Part shown: one piece after another, positions 50,083-57,807 of the stretch
How positions within the stretch are numbered: position 1 is the first letter of the stretch
How the letters are laid out: every line of letters starts with the position of its first letter
From: JACKAF01 sp041391485
Lineage (GTDB): Bacteria > Bdellovibrionota > FAC87 > UBA2466 > JACKAF01
Assembly: GCA_041391485.1 (NCBI GenBank)
Contig: JAWKNY010000022.1
Location: 1 to 64,000, forward strand
Direction: 5' to 3'
DNA length: 64,000 bases
Made by a program: the position numbers and the translations under genes
Notes under the pieces: model-generated
Seen by the model: only the letters and a program-made list of their open reading frames with translations
The model's database searches: none
Told to the model about the DNA's origin: nothing

Positions 50083-50173
50083 GATTCACCGAAAATAACA
50101 GGAGGGTGAGAATCGACCGGGAGCGTAGCGAGCGAACGATTCACCAAAAATAACGGGAGGGGGTGAGAATCGA
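50083..50173. repeat. imperfect direct repeat duplicating the tRNA-Sec 3' end
   Basis: Copy 1 (50083-50116) and copy 2 (50138-50173) share gattcacc-aaaataac-ggaggg-tgagaatcga with a few differences. Copy 2 contains the last ~20 bases of the tRNA-Sec gene and its downstream flank. The repeat unit is about 55 bases. It may be a local tandem duplication or the footprint of an element that inserted at the tRNA 3' end. Confidence 0.75.
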
Positions 50174-50246
50174 ACTCACCGACGACGCATTCACGCCGCC
50201 CGCCGGGGTTGAAGCCGGGAGGCCCACCAGTGGCCCATCCTCTCCC
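50154..50246 (-). tRNA. selC: tRNA-Sec (anticodon TCA)
   Basis: A 93-base selenocysteine tRNA. It has an eight-base acceptor stem (GGGAGAGG with CCCCTCCC, one A-C mismatch), a five-pair T stem with loop TTCGATT, a long variable arm with a seven-pair stem, and anticodon TCA in the loop CTTCAACC. The eight-plus-five acceptor/T arrangement and the length identify the class. The anticodon loop has eight bases instead of seven within a C run, which suggests one inserted C in the consensus. CCA is not encoded. No selA, selB or selD gene lies in the window. Confidence 0.85.
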
Positions 50247-50399
50247 AGAAAAGTATTTAGTTTAATGAGTTTATTCTGAACCGTAAAGCGTCGGTGGCGC
50301 CCGGCCCTAGTTCTAACTTCCAAGTGCGAAACGATTCTAGAGTCCTCCCATTTGCCGGGCCGGAGTCCGGATAGTAGCTTATGCGGAGGTTAGAGGGCG

Positions 50400-51424
50400 A
50401 TGAGAACTATTCTTCTTTCATGGGTATGTTTTTGCACACACTGCTGGCGCTGGAACCCAACGACGCACTATTTTCCAAACAGTATGGCTTAAAGAAAATT
50501 GGGATGCCTGAGGTGTGGGAGCAGACGCAAGGGAGTGCCGACGTTGTGGTCGCGGTCGTGGACACAGGCGTGCAGCTTGATCACGAAGATCTTAAGCCAC
50601 AGCATCTGGGAAAACAAAGGGGAATGGGTCTAGACGCCGAAGGGCGCGACAAATCCTCAAATCGGTGTCGACGACGATGGAAACGGGTTCATCGATGACT
50701 GGCGAGGTTGGGATTTTGGCAATAGTGACAACGATCCCAGCGATGTAGCCGGTCATGGGACCATTTGCGCTGGAATCATCACGGCGAAAGGGAACAACGA
50801 GATTGGGATAGCGGGAGTAACCCGGAACGCGAAGCTGATGGCGCTTAAGGTATTTAGCGGGGATTCGGAGGCTCGACGTGGATGATGACCTAAGTGCGGC
50901 CGTCCGCTACGCCGCTGACATGGGGAGCCAATGTCATCAATCTCAGCCTAGGACTTGATACCTACTCCAAAGCTCTGTTTGACGCGGTCAACTACGCACG
51001 AACCAAGGACGTATTAGTGGTGGCATCTGCTGGGAACGATGGCCGAGACAATGACAAAACCCCCCAGTACCCCGCAAGCTTTAAACTCGACAACGTACTG
51101 TCGGTAGCGGCTACCGATCCGGAAGATGAGCTTGCTTATTTTTCGAACTTTGGAGGAAAGACGGTGCATCTTGCGGCTCCCGGTTGGCAGATCCCGACGA
51201 CCGATCTGAACCACAAATACTACGTATCGGACGGCACCTCCGAGGCGGCTCCGCATGTGGCGGGGGCTGCGGTTATTTTGAAGTCCTTACATCCCCAATG
51301 GACAGCGACGAAGATCCGAAATCGCCTTCTTGAAAGTGTCGAGAAGCACGCCCATCTGAAGGAAAAACTCGTCTCGGGCGGAGTCTTAAATATCCTCCGC
51401 GCAGTGGAGGGGGCTTCCAAGTGA
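50400..51424 (+). CDS. subtilisin-like serine protease S8 (frameshifted)
   Basis: A secreted serine protease. The likely start is ATG 50400 (GGAGG ten bases upstream), reading MRTILLSWVCF like the start of a signal peptide. A frame change near 50435 leads into LLALEPNDALFSKQYGLKKI. Triad: Asp in VVAVVDTGVQLDHEDL, His in GHGT (50751-50762) and Ser in SDGTSEAAPHVAGAAV (Ser codon 51239-51241), with oxyanion Asn in SAGNDG. Further changes near 50600-50650 and 50860-50930 split the frame, but VDDDGNGFIDDWRGWDFGNS and WGANVINLSLG fill the gaps. Length fits a mature subtilase with no long propeptide. Confidence 0.8.
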
Positions 51425-52033
51425 CTACTCGACGGAAAGGAAAGCTTACATGCGGGTTCCCGAACCGTCTCGTACTGTTTCTCTTCGTGCTTCTCGTGTC
51501 CCAGCTCAGTGTTGCCAAGCCAGGTAACGAGCAGGTTCTAAGTAAGAAAGATACGACGGCGACCTTGTTTCTTAGTGAATGGGGAGGAGGAGGAATCGCA
51601 AAAACAACGCTTCGCTTTCTCTGGCTTCCGCAGGATATTCAAGAGCAAGTGCATGGGCAAATCCGTCAAAGAGTGCCACGTCATCGATCACTGTCGCACT
51701 TATCCGATCTCCCAGAAATGTGAGAAAGATCTTTCAAATTGCCGGCCTTTTGTTCATGCACCGTGCGAGGCGCTTGGGGTTACTCTAGAAAATTTCAAAC
51801 GGCGCGGGCCCGAAGCGATTCCATTCGCAAGTCTGACTAGCTACATCAAGAGCGTAGAACCCTCTCTCAAAGGGATCCTCCAGTCTTGGAAGCTTCCGTT
51901 TGAGAAGAGAGGAACGCTACCAACTCTAAACAAGAAGTATTCCATTCGGGCTGAGGTGCGTTGGGAGAGCTGGTCGAACGGAGAAAACTATTTTGTCGGT
52001 AAAATTCTGGGGCCTGGGGCGGCAATTCCTTAG
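51421..52033 (+). CDS. exported Cys-containing protein, unknown (one frameshift)
   Basis: No family recognised. The GTG at 51421 overlaps the protease stop (GTGA). The product has a signal peptide (LVLFLFVLLVSQLSVAK). A frame change near 51600-51660 joins it to a segment with six Cys (CHVIDHCRTYPISQKCEKDL, then SNCRPFVHAPCEALG), which suggests disulphides, and a C-terminal part ending in KILGPGAAIP. About 203 residues in total. Coupling to the subtilase hints at an inhibitor, chaperone or co-secreted partner. That is inference. Confidence 0.55.
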
Positions 52034-52081
52034 GCGGTGCCTCCGGAAAACGTGGCCCCGGCCGTTGTCTGTGCGGTGTGG

Positions 52082-52873
52082 CTACCGTACCGCGTGAACG
52101 AGTACGGCCACACCTGCCAGCGCAATGGAGAATCCCACCGTTTTTGTGACAGCCGCATCACTTAAGCGCACACCAATGAGTTGCCCGAAAACGGCTCCGG
52201 CTAGAAATCCCGTCGCACAAGGAACAAGGAGTGAGGGGGTTACATGGCCCAGTTGCCAATGGGTCATTCCGGACCCAAGGCTCGTGAAAACGATCATCGC
52301 AAGCGCCGTGCTCGTGGCAATTCGAACCGGTACCTTAAAAACATGCAGCATGATCGGCGTCTTTAGAATGCCGCCACCGATGCCGAACAAGCCCGCCAGA
52401 ACACCCGCTAAAATTCCAAAGAGCGTAGAGGCGGCAAAACTGACCCGATAGGAATCGTTTTTGAGTGCGGGCTCGTGGGCATTTAACTTGCGTATAGCCT
52501 CCGTCAGTCCGCCCGAATTGACCCGCGGCCGGTAGAGACGCCAGGATAGAAAGATCAAAAATGCCGCAAAGATCAATTCCAAGGGTTTTGTCGGAACTAA
52601 ACTGGTTAGGTGTGCGCCGAGAATAGCTCCAACCAGAGTTGGAATTTCCAGGGCAATCATCAGTTTAAAATCGATGTTCTTGTTCTTCCAATTTACCAGC
52701 GTAGAGAGAAGGCTTGAGGGAAAGAGAGAGAGGGCCGTGACGCCGATGGCGTGGCTGATGGGCACATCAAAGGCCATCACCATGATCGGCACCAGAAAGA
52801 TCCCCCCGCCGAAACCGGCCACCGTACCGAGGGACGCTACAAGTGCGGAAATGAGAAATAAGCCTAGATGCAT
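52082..52873 (-). CDS. TauE/SafE family membrane permease
   Basis: A 263-residue inner-membrane protein with about eight hydrophobic helices and the internal duplication typical of the family: GTVAGFGGGIFLVPIMVMAF in the first half and LAGLFGIGGGILKTPIML in the second. Members export sulfite, sulfoacetate or other organosulfur anions, but the substrate cannot be read from sequence. It stands alone, divergent from the hybrid kinase across a 202-base gap with no other gene. Confidence 0.9.
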   Translation of the reverse strand: MHLGLFLISALVASLGTVAGFGGGIFLVPIMVMAFDVPISHAIGVTALSLFPSSLLSTLVNWKNKNIDFKLMIALEIPTLVGAILGAHLTSLVPTKPLELIFAAFLIFLSWRLYRPRVNSGGLTEAIRKLNAHEPALKNDSYRVSFAASTLFGILAGVLAGLFGIGGGILKTPIMLHVFKVPVRIATSTALAMIVFTSLGSGMTHWQLGHVTPSLLVPCATGFLAGAVFGQLIGVRLSDAAVTKTVGFSIALAGVAVLVHAVR

Positions 52874-53075
52874 GGACGCTGTTCCTACTGTTATTACTTC
52901 TTACCACGGAACGCCGCTAAGTAAGCAGAATCATTTTGATCGGGCGGGCTGTCCCCGCGAAGGATCAGGGCCGTGGCGCGCGTAGCCGCGGTGCGGCGTG
53001 ATGGGGGTTGCGCGATGACCAAAGCGGGGTCATAAGAAGGGGGCAAACAATTAATGTTGTCCAGGAACATATGAG

Positions 53076-55736
53076 ATGCAGTCCAAACCTATAGAGAGAG
53101 ATGGGTATGAGGGCGTAGTGGCGGAGGCGTTCTTACGCCGCATGCGCTTTGTAACTCTCTTTGGTGCGTTGTTGATGATGCTCTTCAGCGTTCTGGATCG
53201 AGCCGTTTACCCCGCGCTCACCATGGAGTTCTTTAATCTGCGTCTCGCTTCCAGTAGCGTATTGCTTCTTAGCTACGCCCTGAGCTTTGTGCCGCGTCTT
53301 CAAAAACTCCAATCGCTCCTGTGGTTGGTGGATGTTTCCGTTTTTGCGCCTGGCCTAGCCATTATCCTGATGATCCACGGTTCTGAGGGAGTGATCAGTG
53401 GCTACTACCAAGGGCTCAACTTGGTGTTACTCGCCCTGTTTGCCATCAATACGTTTAGCGCGATCCATAATCTCGGGTTTGGCGTCATCACCTTGCTTAC
53501 CTACGTGATCGCGGTTTCTTTGGGTCCGGCGGAAGTGACCGCCGCGCGTTTGCTCCCGCCCCTGTTTTTCGTGGGCTCCACGGTCTCCTTTATAGTGGTC
53601 ATGACCCGTTTGTATGCCAAGCAGCACCGGAGCGAGTATGAGAAAACTCAGGAGCTTGCCATCAGTGCCGAAAGGCTAGAGAAAGCTCTAGCTCGAATTC
53701 AAAGCGTTGAGAGGCTTAAAGACAGCTTCGTCGCAAACGTCTCCCATGAATTGCGCACCCCTCTGGCTTTGATCTTAGGACCGATTCAAAAAATTCGGGA
53801 GACCGTTGGAGAAGCGGAGCAGCGCGAGCTTGCTGTCGTGGAGCGAAACGCACGGGTTTTACTAAAACAGGTGAACGATCTTCTTGATATCTCAAAGCTC
53901 GACTCTGGCAAAATGGAAATGCACTATACGCGGGTGCGGAGCGGCGGCTTGCTGCGCTATGTGGGCTCACACTTTGAGCTGTTGGCAAAAGAAAAAGAGA
54001 TTGAGTTTATCGTCGAAGACGAAAACGCACCGGACGTTGACGTGGACTCGGCCAAAATGGAGCGGGTTCTTTTCAATCTCCTCTCTAACGCCTTCAAGTT
54101 TACCCCCATCCAAGGGACTATCCATTGTCGCGTGAGCGCGGATGAATCGGACCAAGTTCAATTTACCGTGGAGGACACCGGTCCAGGGATCCCTCCCGAG
54201 CAGCGGGAAGCGGTTTTTGATCGTTTCCGCCAACTCGATTTGGGCGATACGCGCCGATACGGCGGTACGGGTTTGGGGCTTGCCATTGCAAGCGAATACG
54301 TGAGCCTGCACCGGGGAAAAGTTTATGTTGAAGGGGGAATAAGCCGGGGGTCCCGCTTTGTGGTCCTCCTTCCTCTGCGCGCTCCAGCGGGCGTGACGCT
54401 CCACCCGAGCTCTCCTTTCTTGGACGCTAACTTGGAACCGGCGGCGAGGGGAGAGAAGACCGCCCTGTCCTCGGCCTCCGAGCCGAAAACGCCGGAAGCT
54501 TTCCCAAAAGACAAAAACAAACCGCTGGTCGTCGTGGTGGAAGATCATGACGAGATGAATCGTTTTATTGTCGAATCCTTATCATCGGACAACCGGGTGA
54601 TCTCTGCGCGCGATGGGTACGAAGGTTGGCAACTGATTCAGAAACACACGCCGGACCTCGTAGTGACCGACATGATGATGCCACGAATGAGCGGGATTCA
54701 GCTTGTTTCTCTCATGAGAAAAGACAACCAAACAAATGGTATTCCCGTTGTGGTGCTGACGGCGAAAGCGGACGACGGGCTGAGACTGCAACTCCTCAAC
54801 GAAAGCGTTCAGGATTATCTCTACAAGCCCTTTTCAGCGGCAGAACTCAAAGCACGCGTGCACAATCTCATTGCCATGAAACGCGTTCGCTCTTTGCTGG
54901 AAAATGAACTGCAGCGCAAGTCGGAGAACGTTTACGCACTAGCTGAAGCGCTGGCCGAGAGCCGACGACGACTTGAGCAGTCGCTCGTGAGATCGGAGTC
55001 TCAAGGAAGGGCCAAAGATGAGTTCTTAATGACTGTCTCCCATGAGCTGCGCACTCCACTCACGGCAATCTTGGGCTGGGCCGATGCGCTACTGGAATCT
55101 CGATCCGATCGGGAACAAATGCGACTTGCCGCGGAATCGATAATGAGAAATGCGCGCACCCAGCTTCGACTTGTGGACGACATGCTTGATATGTCTCGAT
55201 TTATTCTGGGGACACTCTCCATAGATAAAAAGGTAAACCCTGTCCACGGCATCGTGCAGTCAGCAGTGAACGCGGTTCGGTCTAGGGCTTCGGTAAAACA
55301 GATCACACTTCGCTGGCGGCCGGAGGGGGAAGACGCGTTTGCTTTGTGTGATGGCGATCGCATCTATCAAGTCCTTCTGAATCTTCTTGAGAACGCCATC
55401 AAGTTTACGAGCGAAAGCGGGACCGTAGAAGTCGAAATGGAGATTCAAGAGAGCATCGTCATTTCTGTAAGAGATACCGGGGAGGGCATCACGTCGGACT
55501 TTTTGCCGCACGTCTTTGAACGCCTAAAGCAGGCCGACTCTTCTCTCACCCGGCGCCACGGTGGGCTGGGCCTGGGGCTTGCGATCTCTCGGCAAATCAT
55601 TGAGCTCCATGAGGGGAGCATCGAGGCGAGCAGTGCGGGCCGAGGGATGGGTTCCACCTTCACCGTCCGCCTCCCACGAGTCGCTTCGCCCTTACCGGCA
55701 CAAAAACCTAAGGTAACGCACCTGGTCATCCGATAG
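53076..55736 (+). CDS. hybrid sensor: kinase-receiver-kinase
   Basis: An 886-residue protein with two complete histidine kinase cores. Residues 1-190 have about six membrane segments. Kinase 1: ANVSHELRTPLALILGPIQK (His near 224), NLLSNAFKFTP, DTGPGIP, YGGTGLGLAIA. Receiver (about 478-600): VVVEDHDEMN, DLVVTDMMMPRMSG with the phospho-Asp, YLYKPFS. Kinase 2: MTVSHELRTPLTAILGWADA (His near 655), NLLENAIKFTS, DTGEGI, GGLGLGLAIS. The receiver lies between the kinases rather than at the end, suggesting an internal relay or cross-regulation. No output domain or dedicated partner gene is adjacent. Confidence 0.93.
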   Translation: MQSKPIERDGYEGVVAEAFLRRMRFVTLFGALLMMLFSVLDRAVYPALTMEFFNLRLASSSVLLLSYALSFVPRLQKLQSLLWLVDVSVFAPGLAIILMIHGSEGVISGYYQGLNLVLLALFAINTFSAIHNLGFGVITLLTYVIAVSLGPAEVTAARLLPPLFFVGSTVSFIVVMTRLYAKQHRSEYEKTQELAISAERLEKALARIQSVERLKDSFVANVSHELRTPLALILGPIQKIRETVGEAEQRELAVVERNARVLLKQVNDLLDISKLDSGKMEMHYTRVRSGGLLRYVGSHFELLAKEKEIEFIVEDENAPDVDVDSAKMERVLFNLLSNAFKFTPIQGTIHCRVSADESDQVQFTVEDTGPGIPPEQREAVFDRFRQLDLGDTRRYGGTGLGLAIASEYVSLHRGKVYVEGGISRGSRFVVLLPLRAPAGVTLHPSSPFLDANLEPAARGEKTALSSASEPKTPEAFPKDKNKPLVVVVEDHDEMNRFIVESLSSDNRVISARDGYEGWQLIQKHTPDLVVTDMMMPRMSGIQLVSLMRKDNQTNGIPVVVLTAKADDGLRLQLLNESVQDYLYKPFSAAELKARVHNLIAMKRVRSLLENELQRKSENVYALAEALAESRRRLEQSLVRSESQGRAKDEFLMTVSHELRTPLTAILGWADALLESRSDREQMRLAAESIMRNARTQLRLVDDMLDMSRFILGTLSIDKKVNPVHGIVQSAVNAVRSRASVKQITLRWRPEGEDAFALCDGDRIYQVLLNLLENAIKFTSESGTVEVEMEIQESIVISVRDTGEGITSDFLPHVFERLKQADSSLTRRHGGLGLGLAISRQIIELHEGSIEASSAGRGMGSTFTVRLPRVASPLPAQKPKVTHLVIR

Positions 55737-55749
55737 TAGGGGTGAAGGT

Positions 55750-56529
55750 GTGCTATCGAAACTATTAAGAAAATAGGGTTATTGGGCGGACTTTGTGCGC
55801 TCTTTCTCGTTGCTGAAGCGGAAGCAAAGTCTGAGTTGCGTAAGATTCTCCCCGGGGGATTTGTGTTTCCGGCGTTCTCAGACGCCATTAGCGTGAACCC
55901 TTCCTATTTGCTGCACGAAAAGCGGCGCAATTTGAGTCTTTTTTACGAACCACCCGATTCGGATAGCGCCCCCAACCAGCACGACGCGAGTTTAGCGTTT
56001 GCCAGCTCCAATGGGCGGTTTGGCTACGGCGTGAAGTATGAGTCGGTTCTCAATGATTCGACCAATCAGTTTGATCACAATGAGGCGCTGGGTTTTGGGA
56101 TGGGTACCAAAGAGTTTGCACTAGCGGTTGCTGTGAAGCTTCTTACTGAAGACTCCGCACTCAGTCACTACGTAAATCTTGCGTTCCGCTACGGTAAAGG
56201 CGGCATGTATTACCAGCTCGTGATGCACGAAGTGAATGCGGATACTCTTTTGAAGGTGGGATCGGTTATACGCAAGGGATGGCGAGCGTCGAAGCGAGCC
56301 TTCTTTCGCCCCACTTTAGCCGCCTCGGTGTGGACGCGTACCGGGGAGTGTTGCGGTCGCGCTGGATGGGGAACGTTTTGGTGCCGCGGCCCGTCTCAGT
56401 GTAACCGGGCTCAGTCTGGATGTAGGTTATCAGTTCAGCGTCTTTTTCCGACCCAAAGAATCCTTCTACCTCATCCTGAAGTACGAAGATCCTCGCCGAA
56501 TCGGTTTTGGTCTCACACTTTCTTTCTAA
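55750..56529 (+). CDS. outer-membrane beta-barrel-like protein (frameshifted)
   Basis: No named family. From GTG 55750 the frame reads MLSKLLRK; a change in an A run near 55773 leads into a signal peptide (IGLLGGLCALFLVAEAEAK). The body alternates short beta strands: FGYGVKYESVLNDSTNQF, ALAVAVKLLTEDSALSHYVN and MYYQLVMHEV. Further changes near 56265 and 56345 join GYTQGMASVEASLL to AVALDGERFGAAARLSVTGL and YQFSVFFRPKESFYLILKYE. It ends in GLTLSF, the terminal Phe expected of BAM-inserted barrels. About 259 residues. Porin or assembly role unknown. Confidence 0.6.
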
Positions 56530-56614
56530 CGTCGAGTCGACTCCCATCAAAATTCACGCTGGTAGCGGATTGCGCAAGGTGCGGTATCCCTGCAGAAACT
56601 TTACAAATTCGAGC

Positions 56615-56642
56615 TTGTCGTTTGCTTTGAGATCCGTATCAT
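56615..56642 (+). promoter_or_regulatory. candidate promoter of the HNH nuclease gene
   Basis: TTGTCG (56615-56620), a 16-base spacer and TATCAT (56637-56642) lie 26 bases before ATG 56669. AGGGGAAAAC provides a ribosome site between them. Confidence 0.4.
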
Positions 56643-56668
56643 AGGCGCAACAGGGGAAAACTAATCAT

Positions 56669-57205
56669 ATGAATAAAATCTTGGGTCGCGGGCTTGTAGT
56701 CCTAGTGTGGCAGGGTGTGTTCGTAGCGTCGGCGTTGGGGGCGGTCGTACCGCTAATTCCCAATCCCAAATTCACCAACGGTGAACTGTGCGTCGTCAAA
56801 GACAAGGACTTCGACGAGTACCGCTACGAGGAAGAGATCGCCCATTGCAAGCGAAACGTTTCCAAGAGCCGACGCGACAAGATCTACCAGAACTACAACA
56901 TCCCCACTCGTTGCCGGAACGATTACACCATCGATCATTTTATTCCGCTTTCCATCGGCGGAAATAACCACAACGAAAACCTCTGGCCCGAGCACAAGGC
57001 TATCAAAGCCGTACGCCAGGATCTAGAGTACGATGTCTATCTCGATCTGAGAGCATCCAAGATTACTCAAAAAGAGGCGGTGGGGATTATCCGCACGGCA
57101 AAACTCCACCCGCCTGTCGAGGAAGTGCAGCATGAGCTTTCTGACTACAACGATTGTGGACCGTTGCAGGAAATTCCGACTAAGGAAAGCTCTGTAGAAG
57201 AGTAA
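56669..57205 (+). CDS. exported HNH endonuclease-like protein
   Basis: A 178-residue protein with a signal peptide (LGRGLVVLVWQGVFVASALG) and a central HNH-type beta-beta-alpha-metal motif: YTIDHFIPLSIGGNNHNENL then WPEHK, giving the D-H, N and H residues in order. Four Cys (CVV, HCK, RCR, DCG) may form disulphides or bind zinc. Exported HNH nucleases can digest environmental or prey DNA, but the role here is inferred. It stands alone, with its own candidate promoter, before bcp. Confidence 0.8.
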   Translation: MNKILGRGLVVLVWQGVFVASALGAVVPLIPNPKFTNGELCVVKDKDFDEYRYEEEIAHCKRNVSKSRRDKIYQNYNIPTRCRNDYTIDHFIPLSIGGNNHNENLWPEHKAIKAVRQDLEYDVYLDLRASKITQKEAVGIIRTAKLHPPVEEVQHELSDYNDCGPLQEIPTKESSVEE

Positions 57206-57245
57206 AATTGACGAGTTGCTTCCTGCGCAAAGCCTTTCTCCCAGC

Positions 57246-57251
57246 TATAAT
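57246..57251 (+). promoter_or_regulatory. TATAAT -10 box just ahead of bcp
   Basis: A perfect TATAAT ends six bases before the ATG at 57258. Transcription from it would begin at or next to the start codon, giving a leaderless mRNA. No good -35 box lies at the right spacing, which weakens the call. Confidence 0.4.
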
Positions 57252-57257
57252 GAAGGC

Positions 57258-57755
57258 ATGCCACAAAGAGCACCGGCGGCCGGACAAATTGTAGGGAAAA
57301 AGGCGCACGATTTTTGTCTTACGGATCAAGACGGTGCGCAGGTTCAGCTCTCCCACGTCCTCAAGAATGCCAGCGTGCTTTTGGTGTTTTATCCCAGCGA
57401 TTTTACGATCGTCTGCACCCGCCAGCTTTGTAACTACCGGGACAACATGCAAAGCTTCCAAGATCTAGGGATACAAGTTCTGGGGATTAGCTCAAATCCT
57501 AGAGAGTCTCATCGGCAATTTGCCGACAAATACAATTTCAATTTTTCACTTCTAAGCGATCCGAATCACCTTATCGCCGATCAATACGACTGTCGCTCGG
57601 TGTTGATGCTAGGGGGAGTGAGCCGGGCGGTGGTGATTATCAACCAGCAGGGCTTTGTTCTTTACCGGTACGTCGAGCCTACTACTCTCACTCACCGCAA
57701 AGCCGATCAGCTGCTTGCTGTCATACGCGATTTATCTGCAAACAAGCTTCTTTAA
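57258..57755 (+). CDS. bcp: peroxiredoxin, Bcp type
   Basis: A thiol peroxidase that reduces hydrogen peroxide and organic peroxides. The 165-residue protein (ATG 57258) has the thioredoxin fold and the active site FYPSDFTIVCTRQLC: the peroxidatic Cys in the VCT motif and a resolving Cys five residues later, the C-x4-C spacing of E. coli Bcp. Conserved GISSNPRESHRQFADKY (17 residues) and FSLLSDPN follow. Likely cytoplasmic. Possible leaderless expression is noted with the TATAAT box. Confidence 0.9.
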   Translation: MPQRAPAAGQIVGKKAHDFCLTDQDGAQVQLSHVLKNASVLLVFYPSDFTIVCTRQLCNYRDNMQSFQDLGIQVLGISSNPRESHRQFADKYNFNFSLLSDPNHLIADQYDCRSVLMLGGVSRAVVIINQQGFVLYRYVEPTTLTHRKADQLLAVIRDLSANKLL

Positions 57756-57807
57756 AAATTTGCGCAAGGCACCGAACTTGTATAGCTTGGCGAGGAGTTG
57801 GGGGGTT

